Source: an uncultured Candidatus Actinomarina sp. (lineage in GTDB: Bacteria; Actinomycetota; Acidimicrobiia; Actinomarinales; Actinomarinaceae). From it: a DNA stretch of 64,000 nucleotides. The first letter of the stretch is position 1. Every line of letters starts with the position of its first letter. Shown piece after piece: positions 43,725-54,700 of the stretch. The stretch is from positions 1-64,000 of the forward strand of contig CABYIX010000001.1 in assembly GCA_902519215.1 (NCBI GenBank), given 5' to 3'. The notes under the pieces are model-generated. The model was not told the origin of the DNA. It saw nothing but the letters and a program-made list of their open reading frames with translations, and searched no databases. A program made the translations under genes and the position numbers.

Positions 43725-44817
43725 ATTATATTTCGATAAATATTTACTAAAAATAAATCTAATTTTCGTAACCCTTCTAGTTACATTTGGAATATTTTTA
43801 GTCTCTTCAGCAACTGCAGTAGAGTCTCAAAGAATTTACGAAGATAGTTTTTATATGATTAGAAATCATTTGCTTGCTTTAGTTATTGGTATTGTTGGTG
43901 CATTTTTAATTACAAAAATTGATTATAAAAATATCACAAATATATCTAATTACTTAATCATTTTTATGACTCTAATTTTGTTCTTTTTACTCACTTATGG
44001 TGATAATGTTTTTGGAAGCACTAGATGGCTTGATTTAGGTTTTGTTAGGCTTCAACCAAGCGAAATTGCTAAGCCGATTATTATAATTTGGGTTGCTGAT
44101 CAATTATCAAAGGTTGATCTAGATAGTAATAATTTCCAAACGATATGGAGAACATCATTTATGCCGGGAATAGCAATTATTCTAATATTCCTCCAACCAG
44201 ATTTTGGTACTGCAGCAACACTTGCTTTTATTGTTTTTATGCAACTATTGTTTTCTAGAGTTAAATTTATTTATCCCGCTTTACTCTCTATTGTGGCTTG
44301 GTTTACGGGTAAATTTTTTCTTTCTTTGGAGATTTATAGAGCTGAGCGTTTACGTGTTTGGAGTGAGGGAATATGTGATCAAGGGTTAGAGCTTTTAGGT
44401 GACTGTTTTCAAGTTCATCAAAGCAGGATTGCAATTAGTTCAGGTGGAATGTTTGGCTTAGGCCCTGGTACATCAAGAGCAAGATGGGGTTCCTTACCCA
44501 GTGCTTATTCTGACTTTATTTCCGCTATTATTGGTGAAGAATACGGATTTGTTGGATATATTGTATTTGTGTTTATTTTATCTGTGTCTGTTATCTCTTT
44601 TTTCTTGATAGCAATACGTCAAAAAAATGAATTTAAACGAATATTTACAGTTGGATTAGGTGCTTGGATATTATTTCAATCAATATTGAATCTAGGTGCA
44701 TCTGTATATCTACTGCCAATTACAGGAATAGTCCTACCCTTTGTCTCTTATGGTGGATCAGCTATGGTTTCAATTTTTATTGCTTTAGGGATAATGCATA
44801 GTAGGGGCTATGAGTAA
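43702..44817 (+). CDS. ftsW: SEDS glycosyltransferase FtsW
   Basis: 371 residues, ten membrane helices. LQPSEIAKPIIIIWVADQL, LQPDFGTAATL, LGPGTSRARWGSLPSAYSDF, GEEYGFVG and PFVSYGGSAMVS are SEDS signatures; the aspartate in SDFI is at the polymerase site. Polymerises septal glycan with FtsI. ATG 43702 is used; an ATG at 43714 is equally possible and reduces overlap with murD. An internal loop has two cysteines (CDQGLELLGDC). Confidence 0.94.
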   Translation: MNLKMKIKLYFDKYLLKINLIFVTLLVTFGIFLVSSATAVESQRIYEDSFYMIRNHLLALVIGIVGAFLITKIDYKNITNISNYLIIFMTLILFFLLTYGDNVFGSTRWLDLGFVRLQPSEIAKPIIIIWVADQLSKVDLDSNNFQTIWRTSFMPGIAIILIFLQPDFGTAATLAFIVFMQLLFSRVKFIYPALLSIVAWFTGKFFLSLEIYRAERLRVWSEGICDQGLELLGDCFQVHQSRIAISSGGMFGLGPGTSRARWGSLPSAYSDFISAIIGEEYGFVGYIVFVFILSVSVISFFLIAIRQKNEFKRIFTVGLGAWILFQSILNLGASVYLLPITGIVLPFVSYGGSAMVSIFIALGIMHSRGYE

Positions 44818-45817
44818 AGCAGTATTTTTTTGTGTCGGCACTGGTGGACATGTCCTTCCAGTATTAAATATTGTTAAAACTATTTCTAAAAAGGGAATAA
44901 ATGAATCTGATATGTTGGTAGTAACTGACAAAAGGGGAGAACAGTATTTTAGCGATAGTTCTCTTGAAATAATAACATATCCATTTGTTTCATCAACAAA
45001 AGGTATATTGGGATATTTTTTTAAGATGTTCAAAATTGTAATATCAGTATTTGTAATTTTTAAAAAACTAAGAAAATTGAATATTAGTTTTATATTTACA
45101 ACTGGAGCATATATCGCACCAGTGGCAGCAGTATTATCAATGATGTTAAAAACAAAATTTTACATCCAAGAACAAAACATATTTGCAGGATTGGGAAATA
45201 AGGTTTCTGCCTTTCGTGCGAATAGTGTTTTTACTTCATTTCCCAACACAAAAAATATTTCACAAAAAAAAATAGATTTTTCAGGACCAGTTTTGAATTT
45301 AGATATTGAAAAGATTAAAGATAATAGCAATTCCAATATCACAATAGGATTTCAAGGTGGCAGTCAAGGTTCAAAAGAAATTAATGATTTAGCAATTGAG
45401 TTTGCCAAAGACCCTATATATGAAAATATTAAAATAATTCATATAGTTGGTAAATCTCATAACTCCCCAACCATTAATAGAAAAAATTATGTTTCGTATG
45501 ATTTTATTCAAAATATGGACAATTATTACGATTCAATTGATCTCCAAGTTTCTCGCGCAGGTGGTGGGTCTCTAGAAGCTGCTTTTTTAAATATTCCCCA
45601 ATTACTTGTGCCATATAAACACGGGACAACTTCTCAACATCAGTTATTGAATGCTCAATTTTTAGAAGAAAAAGGTGCAGCAAAAATTATTACATCCTAT
45701 GAGGAACTTAAAACAATGCTAAATTCATATCTAGATGATGAGCTTTCTAAGTTAGAATTTAATATTAAAGCAGGAAACGACCACATAGGTAAAGTATTAA
45801 TAAATGAAATCAATTAA
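44810..45817 (+). CDS. murG: undecaprenyl-PP-MurNAc-pentapeptide GlcNAc transferase MurG
   Basis: 335 residues, two Rossmann domains (GT28). GTGGHVLPV is the acceptor-side glycine loop, FTTGAYIAP and QEQNIFAGLGNKV follow, and SRAGGGSLEAAFLNIPQLLVPY is the UDP-GlcNAc site, here quoted in parts. Makes lipid II. Overlaps ftsW by eight and murC by fourteen bases. Confidence 0.94.
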   Translation: MSKAVFFCVGTGGHVLPVLNIVKTISKKGINESDMLVVTDKRGEQYFSDSSLEIITYPFVSSTKGILGYFFKMFKIVISVFVIFKKLRKLNISFIFTTGAYIAPVAAVLSMMLKTKFYIQEQNIFAGLGNKVSAFRANSVFTSFPNTKNISQKKIDFSGPVLNLDIEKIKDNSNSNITIGFQGGSQGSKEINDLAIEFAKDPIYENIKIIHIVGKSHNSPTINRKNYVSYDFIQNMDNYYDSIDLQVSRAGGGSLEAAFLNIPQLLVPYKHGTTSQHQLLNAQFLEEKGAAKIITSYEELKTMLNSYLDDELSKLEFNIKAGNDHIGKVLINEIN

Positions 45818-47117
45818 AAAATATAAAGAAGTATTCATACTGGGTATTGCCGGTTCAGGCATGAGTTCTATTGCTAAATATTTGAACCAAAGAGGATCAA
45901 TCGTTAGAGGTTATGACCAACGAAGCTCGTATGTTACTAATTTATTAGAAAATGATGGTGTTATGACTACTCAAGACATGGGTCATGAGAAATATAACAA
46001 AGATGTTTTATATGTAATTTCGAGTGCTATAAAAATTGAAGAGACTTTTTTAAAAAATTATGAATCTAAAGAAAATGTTATGACTAGACCAACATTTTTA
46101 CATTTACTATCAAAAGAAGTTGAGATTATTGGAATTACAGGTTCACATGGTAAAACCTCTACTACTGCTTTAATAGCTCATATTTTTCATTATAACAATA
46201 TAAATGTTTCTTACATTTATGGAGGCGTAAGTAGTTTTGGAAATATAGGAGGTCATTTTGGTGACGAAAACCTTCCTTTAGTACTTGAAACTGACGAAGC
46301 ATTTAACACTTTTGAAAATATAGAGATAGAAAATTTATTAGTTACCAACATTGACAATGATCATTTAGATTATTTTGGGAGTTTTACAAATCTAATTAAA
46401 GCATTTTCGCAAGTTATTAACAAAGTAAAGCAAACTGTAGTAATTAATCTTGATGACCCTAATTTGAAGAAAATTAAAAATGATAACTTAATGACTTATG
46501 GAGAACATCAAGAAGCAGATATAAAGATTATCGAACCAAATATTATTTATTACAAGAAAAATAACCATACTGTTAATTCTGTTTTACTAGGAAAACACTA
46601 CCTTTCGAATATCGCTGGTGCTATTGCTCTCTGTACTCTGTATAAACTATCTATAACAGAAATAATTGAAGCTATTTCCAAGTTCTCAGGAGTCAAGAGG
46701 AGGTTGGAATATATTGGTAACTATAAAGATGTGAAGTTTTATGATGATTATGGACATCATCCAACAGAAATGAAAGCCACTATTTCTGCTCTAAAACACA
46801 ATACACCTGGAAAACTATTTGTAATCTTTCAACCACATAGATTTACAAGAACTCGCGATAACTTCGAACAACTTCAAGAAAGCCTAGGAGATGCAGATTT
46901 TGCAGTAGTTACGGATGTATATTCGGCAGGAGAAGAACCCATTCCTGGAATAAGTAGTAAAAATTTCAAAGGTAAAAATATTAAATATATAAAGTCACTA
47001 AGGTCTGTTCCGATTTATATCAAAGATAATATAGCAAGTGGAGATAATGTTCTCACTCTAGGTGCAGGTGATGTTACCTTATTAGGTCCACAGATACTAA
47101 AATATTTAAATGATTAA
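45804..47117 (+). CDS. murC: UDP-MurNAc:L-alanine ligase MurC
   Basis: 437 residues. GIAGSGMSSIAKYL (UDP-sugar site), GITGSHGKTSTTALI (ATP loop), LETDEAFNTF, TNIDNDHLDYFG and YDDYGHHPTEMKAT are clear. First amino-acid ligase of the stem peptide. Order murG-murC-murB-ftsQ is standard for Gram-positive clusters. Overlaps murB by eight bases. Confidence 0.95.
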   Translation: MKSIKKYKEVFILGIAGSGMSSIAKYLNQRGSIVRGYDQRSSYVTNLLENDGVMTTQDMGHEKYNKDVLYVISSAIKIEETFLKNYESKENVMTRPTFLHLLSKEVEIIGITGSHGKTSTTALIAHIFHYNNINVSYIYGGVSSFGNIGGHFGDENLPLVLETDEAFNTFENIEIENLLVTNIDNDHLDYFGSFTNLIKAFSQVINKVKQTVVINLDDPNLKKIKNDNLMTYGEHQEADIKIIEPNIIYYKKNNHTVNSVLLGKHYLSNIAGAIALCTLYKLSITEIIEAISKFSGVKRRLEYIGNYKDVKFYDDYGHHPTEMKATISALKHNTPGKLFVIFQPHRFTRTRDNFEQLQESLGDADFAVVTDVYSAGEEPIPGISSKNFKGKNIKYIKSLRSVPIYIKDNIASGDNVLTLGAGDVTLLGPQILKYLND

Positions 47118-47970
47118 GACTACAACCGCACTTAATAAAAATACAACTTATCGTTTTGGCGGCATCTGCAATGATTTCTACACTTTGAATGAAAAATCCG
47201 AAATAGACAAAATACACAATCTAAATTTTAATAATGAGTACTTCATATTAGGCAAAGGTTCAAATGTAGTTTTTTCAGATAATAATTATGAGGGAATAGT
47301 AATCCAAAATAAAATGGAAAATATAGACTCTGATTTTACTAATGATTCAATTAATGTAGACGCTGGTGTTTACCTTCCCAATCTATCAAGATATTTAAAA
47401 GATTCTGAAAGAACTGGAGGGGAGTACTTACTTGGAATTCCTGGGACAGTTGGTGGTGCAATCAAAATGAATGCTGGTTCCTATGGGTACGAGTTTATGG
47501 ATTCTGTAAATTTTATAACGTACTTTGATACTGTTGATAAAAAAATTAAAAATATTAATAGTAAAAATATCAAATATAGTTACAGAAATACAGAAATTAA
47601 AAATGCAATAATACTTTCAGCAAACTTGAGTTTCTCAAAAGAAGACCCAATAAAAATAAATGATAAAATGATAGAGTTCACTCAACATAGAAAAAATACT
47701 CAACCTTCGGCTATATATAATGCTGGTAGTGTTTTTAAAAACGGATCTAATTATTATGCAGCGGAACTAATTGAGAAAGCTGGACTAAAGGGTTATGAAA
47801 TTGACGGAGTAAAAGTAAGTGACAAACACTCTAATTTCTTTGTAGCTTCAAAAAACGCAAAAGCATTAGCTTTATATAAGTTAGTAAATTACGTAAAAGA
47901 ACAAGTAAAACAAAATTATGATATCGAGCTTAAAGAAGAGATCATCTTTATAGGTGAATTTCTTGATTAA
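47110..47970 (+). CDS. murB: UDP-N-acetylenolpyruvoylglucosamine reductase MurB
   Basis: 286 residues, type II-like FAD enzyme. NTTYRFGG, LGKGSNVVFSD, GIPGTVGGAIKMNAGSYG and GSVFKNGSNYYAAELIEKAG are the FAD/NADPH blocks; KEEIIFIGEF closes the protein with the catalytic glutamate. Reduces enolpyruvyl-UDP-GlcNAc to UDP-MurNAc. Overlaps ftsQ by 17 bases. Confidence 0.94.
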   Translation: MIKTTTALNKNTTYRFGGICNDFYTLNEKSEIDKIHNLNFNNEYFILGKGSNVVFSDNNYEGIVIQNKMENIDSDFTNDSINVDAGVYLPNLSRYLKDSERTGGEYLLGIPGTVGGAIKMNAGSYGYEFMDSVNFITYFDTVDKKIKNINSKNIKYSYRNTEIKNAIILSANLSFSKEDPIKINDKMIEFTQHRKNTQPSAIYNAGSVFKNGSNYYAAELIEKAGLKGYEIDGVKVSDKHSNFFVASKNAKALALYKLVNYVKEQVKQNYDIELKEEIIFIGEFLD

Positions 47971-48658
47971 AGAATACACACAATTAGAAAAAACTAGTTT
48001 TAAAACTTTTTTAGTTTTTTCTTTCATTATTTTTATTGTTTTGCTGCCATCTTTTTATATATTTTCAAGCTATTACAGAGTTTTAGACATTGAAGTACAA
48101 GGTTCTTCCTATATTAACGAAACTCTATTTATCGAATTCTATGATATTTCTATTTGGTCGATAGGAGAAACTTCTTTTGAAAATATTTACACATCTGATA
48201 GAACTATAGAAAAAATTGAGTTAACAAAAAAGCTGCCTAATAAACTAAAAATAAATATCACTCATTATATGCAAGTTGCTGAAATTACCGACTTAAGGGG
48301 ATCAGTAGTTATAAAAGGAGTTCTCTATAAAAATTTACTTTTTAAAGAGGCCTTATTAGAAAATGATGTAGTTACTGTAACTATTACAAATGGACCAGTT
48401 GATGATGGTTTTAACGGGGAAATTGTATCTTTTGTAATGACTCTTCTAAATTTCGAAATAGATATTTCAGAAATTTCACTGGTGCACAATGGCAGTTATT
48501 TAAAGGGTGACTATAAAGGAATTGAAATCGACTTCCTTGAACCTGTAGACTTGTCTACAAAAGCTTCTGCGATAGGAGAGCTGCTTGAGAAAAAATCCTG
48601 CTTGGGAGAAGTTACTTTTATTTCAAACAATTCTTTTGTTACAAACTGTAATATCTAA
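47954..48658 (+). CDS. ftsQ: FtsQ/DivIB-type divisome protein
   Basis: 234 residues from GTG 47954: cytoplasmic N-terminus, one transmembrane helix (about 19-40), then a POTRA-like domain (RVLDIEVQGSSYI, KIELTKKLPNKLKINI) and a beta domain. Links FtsL/FtsB to the divisome. Weak sequence conservation is normal; position before ftsZ supports it. Confidence 0.85.
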   Translation: MNFLIKEYTQLEKTSFKTFLVFSFIIFIVLLPSFYIFSSYYRVLDIEVQGSSYINETLFIEFYDISIWSIGETSFENIYTSDRTIEKIELTKKLPNKLKINITHYMQVAEITDLRGSVVIKGVLYKNLLFKEALLENDVVTVTITNGPVDDGFNGEIVSFVMTLLNFEIDISEISLVHNGSYLKGDYKGIEIDFLEPVDLSTKASAIGELLEKKSCLGEVTFISNNSFVTNCNI

Positions 48659-48748
48659 ACCTAAACTATAGATATAGATAAAATATTATAAATATATTGT
48701 TTTAAATCTACTTAGATGATAATCTTGTTTCAACAAATGGAGTTTTAA
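48659..48748 (+). promoter_or_regulatory. ftsZ upstream region: promoter and Shine-Dalgarno
   Basis: The only sizeable gap inside the division cluster. It contains several AT-rich -10 candidates, the best being TATAAAT at 48687-48693, and ATGGAG (GGAG 48739-48742) six bases before the ftsZ ATG. So ftsZ probably has its own leadered transcript besides read-through. Confidence 0.5.
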
Positions 48749-49816
48749 ATGGCACAAAGAACAAAAAAAGTAAATCAAAAGGGAGTAAATTTAAATATGA
48801 GACCTAGAAATTATACAGCTGTTATAAAAGTTGTCGGTGTTGGCGGTGGTGGTACAAATGCTGTGAACAGGATGATTAAGATGGGCATAAAGGGTGTAGA
48901 TTTTATTGCTGCCAACACAGATGCACAAAGTTTGTTAGGTTCAAAGGCTGACGTTAAATTAGATTTAGGAAGAAAAACAACTAAGGGTCTTGGTGCGGGA
49001 GCTAATCCTGAAGTTGGAAGGCAAGCTGCTCTTGATTCTGAAGAGCTCATTAAAGAAGCATTAAAAGGTTCTGATATGGTTTTCATTACTGCTGGAGAAG
49101 GTGGAGGAACAGGAACTGGAGCTTCACCAGTAATTGCTGAGATTGCTCATGAACTCGGAGCATTAACTGTTGGAGTTGTAACCAGGCCATTTGGCTTTGA
49201 GGGAAGAAGAAGGTCTGTTCAAGCAGAAGAAGGCGTTCAAGCTTTAAGAGATGTATTAGATACTTTAATTGTTATACCTAATGATCGCTTATTACAAATA
49301 AGTGACAAAGATATCAAAGTAAATGAAGCTTATTTAAAGTCAGACGAAATTTTATCTAATGGAGTTAAAGGAATTTCAGGACTTATTACTCAACCAGGAG
49401 TTATTAACGTTGACTTTGCAGATGTTAAGACAATTCTTAAAGATGCAGGCAATGCAGTATTAGGTATAGGTAGGTCAACCGGAGAACAGAGAGCTCCTAA
49501 TGCCGCACAAGCTGCTATATCATCTCCACTACTTGAAGCAAACATGGATGGAGCTGAAGGTGTATTAATCACAATTACTGGTTCAGAAGATCTAAAACTT
49601 CAAGAAGTTAATGAAGCAGCAAGAGTAATCACTGAAAGAGCTGATGATAATGCTGAGATTATCTTTGGACATACAGTTGACCCAACATTAGGTGATGCTG
49701 TTGAAGTCACAGTAGTTGCTGCTGGTTTTGGCCCAAGACCTAATAGGCGAATTAAGTCTGATTCTGAAATAAATGACAACGGAGGTGACGGTCTTCCTGA
49801 TTTTATAAAAGGATGA
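48749..49816 (+). CDS. ftsZ: cell division GTPase FtsZ
   Basis: 355 residues. Tubulin signature [43 protein letters not shown] and the T7-loop [10 protein letters not shown] are intact. Polymerises into the Z-ring. The linker after the GTPase core (GFGPRPNRR) is only about 15 residues before the tail GLPDFIKG, which corresponds to the conserved FtsZ tail bound by SepF and others; actinobacterial linkers are usually much longer. Confidence 0.97.
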   Translation: MAQRTKKVNQKGVNLNMRPRNYTAVIKVVGVGGGGTNAVNRMIKMGIKGVDFIAANTDAQSLLGSKADVKLDLGRKTTKGLGAGANPEVGRQAALDSEELIKEALKGSDMVFITAGEGGGTGTGASPVIAEIAHELGALTVGVVTRPFGFEGRRRSVQAEEGVQALRDVLDTLIVIPNDRLLQISDKDIKVNEAYLKSDEILSNGVKGISGLITQPGVINVDFADVKTILKDAGNAVLGIGRSTGEQRAPNAAQAAISSPLLEANMDGAEGVLITITGSEDLKLQEVNEAARVITERADDNAEIIFGHTVDPTLGDAVEVTVVAAGFGPRPNRRIKSDSEINDNGGDGLPDFIKG

Positions 49817-50403
49817 TCCGCTCTTCTATAATAAAAAACGCCTATTTTACATCGTCTCATGATGGTGATATTAAAACGGTTTTAAAAGATATTAAATCCG
49901 ATTTAAATTTTGCTGAGATGAAACAAACTCATTCATCAGACGTAAAAATTATAAACAGTGAAGGCATATACGATTCGGATGGAATTGAAACTAATTCTCA
50001 AGACCTCCCACTAGTAGTTCGTGTTGCTGATTGTATACCAATATTAATGCAGTCAAATAATTTAATTTCTGCTGTACACGCAGGATGGAGGGGTATAAAT
50101 AACTCAATATTTGAAAAGAGTCTAAAAAACCATAATTTCAAAAGTCTTAAAATTTCTATTGGTCCACATGCTAAAGAATGCTGTTATGAGGTGAAAGAAG
50201 ATTTAAAACAGCTATTCCCATCAAGCACTATTGAATTAAATGGAAGATACTACTTAAATCTCAGAAAGAGAATAGAAGATTTTTGTAAAAGGGAAAATAT
50301 AGAACTCGAAGTATATAATCAATGCACAATATGTGATGATAGCTATTATTCTTACAGAAAAACATCGACACCTCATCGTCAGTTTGGAATAATATGGCAA
50401 TAA
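49813..50403 (+). CDS. pgeF: peptidoglycan editing factor PgeF (YfiH/laccase-domain)
   Basis: 196 residues. [32 protein letters not shown] and [13 protein letters not shown] hold the His/Cys zinc site of the multicopper-like YfiH family. Relatives remove wrongly incorporated serine from MurNAc peptides. Somewhat short (usually 230-250) with a trimmed N-terminus. Start overlaps the ftsZ stop (ATGA). Confidence 0.92.
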   Translation: MIRSSIIKNAYFTSSHDGDIKTVLKDIKSDLNFAEMKQTHSSDVKIINSEGIYDSDGIETNSQDLPLVVRVADCIPILMQSNNLISAVHAGWRGINNSIFEKSLKNHNFKSLKISIGPHAKECCYEVKEDLKQLFPSSTIELNGRYYLNLRKRIEDFCKRENIELEVYNQCTICDDSYYSYRKTSTPHRQFGIIWQ

Positions 50404-51011
50404 AAGATAATTTAGGTGAAATTGAAAATGTACTCGTAAAATATAATGCGAAGCTTCTACCGGTAATCAAAAATCGAAAAGTTGAAGAAGTAAAAGAAAT
50501 TTATGATTGTGGTTATAGAGAATTTGCTGAAAACAGACTTGAAGATTATTACAGTCACATTAGAGAAATAAAAGATGCAAAGTTTCACTTCATAGCTCCA
50601 CTGCAATCTAGAAAGATTAAGGAAATAACTTCAAACTTTAAATGGATTCATTCAGTAAGTAGATTTAAAGAAATAGATAAAATTAAGGATAATTTCAATA
50701 ATAATAATTTATTTCTGCAAATTAATATAGATAATGACTTTAATAAATCGGGAATTAATTTAGATGAAGTTTATGAGTATTTTCAATATTTAGATAAATA
50801 TGACATTCCGCCTGTAGGGATTATGTGCATACCTAATTTTGAATCTGATTCTAAAAAAGTATTTTCAAAAATGGAAAAAATTAATAGCAACCTAAAAAAG
50901 GATTTTAAAAATTATCAAGGTGAATTATCAATGGGAATGTCTAATGACTATGAAATCGCTCTTGATTATGGTGCTACAATAATTCGTATCGGAACTAAGA
51001 TATTTATATAA
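50394..51011 (+). CDS. PLP homeostasis protein (YggS/PROSC)
   Basis: 205 residues, alanine-racemase-like barrel. LLPVIKNRKVEEVKEIYDCG has the PLP lysine in the VxK position; GYREFAENRLEDY, FHFIAPLQSRKIKEI, QINIDNDFNKSG and LSMGMSNDYEIALDYG, IIRIGTKIF follow. Buffers free PLP. Typical of the ftsZ-sepF interval in Gram-positives. Ends one base into sepF. Confidence 0.92.
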   Translation: MAIKDNLGEIENVLVKYNAKLLPVIKNRKVEEVKEIYDCGYREFAENRLEDYYSHIREIKDAKFHFIAPLQSRKIKEITSNFKWIHSVSRFKEIDKIKDNFNNNNLFLQINIDNDFNKSGINLDEVYEYFQYLDKYDIPPVGIMCIPNFESDSKKVFSKMEKINSNLKKDFKNYQGELSMGMSNDYEIALDYGATIIRIGTKIFI

Positions 51012-51448
51012 TGTTAGAAAAATTTTTAATTTCAATCGGTTTGAAACAGCCAGACAACGTACCTGATATATATATTGAAAGCAATACAACTGTAAGGCCA
51101 TCAGGTGAAAATAAATTTGTTGATGACGAAAGTTTTTCAGATTTAAGAGTTCACTCACCAAAAGATGAAGTTGAGATTAAAGCTCTTAGATCGTTTTCTG
51201 AAATACATGGTCTTGGTGTTGCAATTAAAGAGGAATTCATTGTTGCTATGGATATAAGAGATATTCCGGATCAGTCAGAAAGAAGAAGAATTTTAGATTT
51301 TGTGACTGGTATGGCATTCATGAGTAACGCTACAATTCGTTCTATAAACAGAGATGGCGTTTTTTTGATTCTTTCTACTAATTCTTCATTATCTACAGAA
51401 GAAAGAGAAAGGCTTCAACAACTAGGGCTATATAGATTAAATGTGTAG
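51011..51448 (+). CDS. sepF: cell division protein SepF
   Basis: 145 residues: an N-terminal stretch that could act as membrane-binding helix (MLEKFLISIGL), a variable linker, and the SepF domain (RSFSEIHGLGVAIKEEFIV, RRRILDFVTGMAFM, VFLILSTN). Anchors FtsZ to the membrane and replaces FtsA, which is absent here as in other Actinobacteria. Confidence 0.93.
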   Translation: MLEKFLISIGLKQPDNVPDIYIESNTTVRPSGENKFVDDESFSDLRVHSPKDEVEIKALRSFSEIHGLGVAIKEEFIVAMDIRDIPDQSERRRILDFVTGMAFMSNATIRSINRDGVFLILSTNSSLSTEERERLQQLGLYRLNV

Positions 51449-51707
51449 TCTCACCTTTATTATTTTTCGAATTTTCTATTACAGCTTATTTGCTTGGATT
51501 ATTTTAAGTTGGATTCAAGTACCTTACGATCACCCAATAGGACAAATAAAAAGCTACCTAGATAAGTACTTTGAAAAAATACTTGCTCCAATAAGAAATA
51601 GGGTACCAGTGTTAAGAGTTGGGATGGCTGGTATAGACCTATCACCCTTAATTTTAATTATAGGTTTTAATTTTTTACAGCCTTATATTTTAAGAATTGT
51701 TTGTTAA
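51441..51707 (+). CDS. YggT-family membrane protein
   Basis: 88 residues, two membrane helices. FAWIILSWIQVPYDHP, KILAPIRNRVPVLRVGMAGI, DLSPLILIIG are YggT signatures. Role unclear, linked to envelope growth by its usual location after sepF. Overlaps sepF by eight bases and the convergent ileS by 18. In most Actinobacteria divIVA follows here; it does not. Confidence 0.9.
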   Translation: MCSLTFIIFRIFYYSLFAWIILSWIQVPYDHPIGQIKSYLDKYFEKILAPIRNRVPVLRVGMAGIDLSPLILIIGFNFLQPYILRIVC

Positions 51708-54700
51708 TTTATTTATAACAATATCAATTTTTTTGTTTAAGATTTCATTTTTTCCATCACTCTCTGTGATAACAAGATTAAGTGATAAAGTTTCATTCAT
51801 AATATAAGACTTATGTTTTTTAATTGCTTCAATTACAAAATCATCTTTGGTATGAATTTGTAATTGAATTCTATCAGTAACATCCAATCCGGTATCTTTC
51901 CTAGATTGTTGAATAGCTGATACCACCTCTCTTGAAAACCTCTCCATTAAAAGGTCTTCATCTACATCTGTATCTAAATAAATTAAAAAATCATCAACAA
52001 TATCTTGATTTGGTAAATCTTCTTTTGGTTTTATTTGAATTTCTATATCTTCGTTTTGTAGCTTAATACCATCAACTGAAATTTCTTTTAAGTCCAACAC
52101 TTTTTTACTATCTTCATCATTAAGGTTTTTTAATTTACTAGCAATAGACCCAATTTTTTGACCTAATTTAGGTCCTAATTTTTTGTAATCAGGCTTAAAA
52201 ACATAATCTACCCATTCTTCTATTTCAACATCAAAATTAACATTCTTTACGTTTATTTCATTTTTAATTAAGTCGGTAATATTTAAAAGACGTTTTTCTA
52301 TATTTTTGTCATTAGTTACAATCTTTACAGAATTAAGTGGTTGCTTATTTGGAAGTTTTAATTTTACTCTTAAATTTCTAACACTTTTAATAACCTTCTT
52401 TGCTAATTCAATATCATCTTCAAGTTCAAGATCTATTAGTTTTTGATTTGAAACAGGGTAATTCTCATAATGTATACTTCCATTCTCATCATTATTTAAA
52501 CCTTGGTATATTTTTTCACAAATAAATGGTAATACTGGAGCCATTGATTTTGTAAATTCAGTTAAAACTTCATGAAGTGTTTTAAAGGCATTAATTTTAT
52601 CAATATCATTCTCATCTTTTTCTTTCCAGAATCTTTTCCTGTTTGACCTAACATACCAATTAGTAAGTTCTTCTACAAAATTCATAAGTGGGGGAATAAC
52701 TTCGTATAGATAGTAGTTTTCCATTTTTTCATTAACTGTCTTAATTAATGATTGAAGAGATGAGATAATCCACCTGTCCATCATTGCTCTTTCTTCTACT
52801 GGTAGAGCTTTTTCTAAGTCCTTAAATGTTATTTCATCAGCATTCGCATAAGTTGAAAAAAATGAAAAACTATTCCACAACGGAAGAATTATGTTTCTAG
52901 TTACTAGCTGCACTCCTTCTTCAGAAAATTTTAATGGCTCTCCTCTAACTACTGGAGAGTTTATTAAGTATGCTCGTAAACTATCACCGCCATAAGTATT
53001 AAGTAATTCCTCTGGATCAGGATAGTTTTTCAAACTTTTACTCATCTTTCTACCGTCTTCAGCAAGAATCATTCCTGTTGTTATACAGTTTTTAAACGCA
53101 ACAGAGTCAAATAAAGCAACCGCTAAAACTGTTAATGTATAAAACCATCCACGTGTTTGATCTAAACCTTCTGCAATAAAATCAGCAGGAAAGCCTTTAT
53201 TAAAATCATCTTGATTTTCAAAAGGATAATGTTGCTGACCATACGGCATAGCGCCTGATTCAAACCAGCAATCAAGAACCTCAGTTGTTCTACGATAAGA
53301 CTTTCCGTCAACATCTATTTCCAAATCATCAAGAAAGTGTCTGTGTAAATCAGTTATTTTTTTATTTGTAAATTTTTCAAGTTCTTCAACTGAACCAATG
53401 CATATTTTGTCAGATGGGTCATCAACATTAATCCACACAGGGATACAACTTCCCCAGTACCTGTTTCTACTTATTGCCCAATCTCTTGCATTACCTAGCC
53501 AATTTGAAAACCTCTTATCCCCAATAAACCCTGGGACCCAGTGTGTAGACTTATTAAGTTCAACCATCCTATCTCTGATTTTTTCAACGCTTACAAACCA
53601 AGTAGGTATAGCTTTATAAATTAATGGAGTTCCCGTTCTCCAACAAAATGGGTAGGAGTGCATCTCTGTTTTTTTACTAAAGAGACTCCCTCTTTCTTGA
53701 AGTTGGTCCATAATAACTTTATCAGCATCTTTTACATTTAGATTTTCTAACTCAGAAAATGTATTGTCGAATTTTCCAGATAGTGTTACTGGATCTGCAA
53801 TAACTTCAATACCAGAATTTTTTAGCGCATAGAAATCACTTTCCCCATATGCAGGAGCTTGGGATACCAAACCTGATCCAGATTCAGTATTTGTATCGTC
53901 ACTGTGAATTAACCTGAATGCACCATCGTTAAAAAGATTTTCATACTCTGAATAAGCTGGAACATATGTAGCACCGACTAATTCCAAACCACTACAGTTA
54001 TCAATAACCTCAATGGCATAATTACTTAATTCAGAAATCCTTTCGGTAGCAATCCAGTAAATGCTTTTTTCAATTTTGATTCTTGTATAGTTAATATTCT
54101 TTCCTATAGCTATAGCTAAATTTCCAGGAATGCACCAAGGTGTTGTAGTCCAAATTAAAAACTTGTCTCCTTTAATAACTTTTTTGTAATCCTCTCTTGC
54201 TTCAAGAGTAAAATAAATTGAAGGATCTTCTACATCTCTATAATCCATATTTGCTTCAAAATTAGAGAGAGGTGTTGATGCTGCCCATGAATATGGTAAA
54301 ACTTTATAATCTTGATATATTAAATCCTTTTCCCAAAGTTCTTTAAATACCCACCATACGCTCTCCATAAAATCAATATCCATAGTTTTGTAATCATTTT
54401 CAAAATCAACCCACCTACCAATTTTTCTTGTAATTCTTTCCCAGTTTTCAGTATTTGTCTGAACTTGAGTTCTACATGCTTCGTTAAACTTATCAATTCC
54501 ATATTCATCAATTTGTTGAGGATCTTCTAAATTAAGTTTCTTTTGGACTTCCATTTCAATAGGAAGACCATGAACATCCCATCCAAACCTTCGCTCTACG
54601 TAATAACCTCGCATTGTCCAATATCTTGGAACAATATCTTTTATTACACCTGCTAATAAGTTTCCATAGTGAGGGCTACCAGTTGGAAATGGAGGACCAT

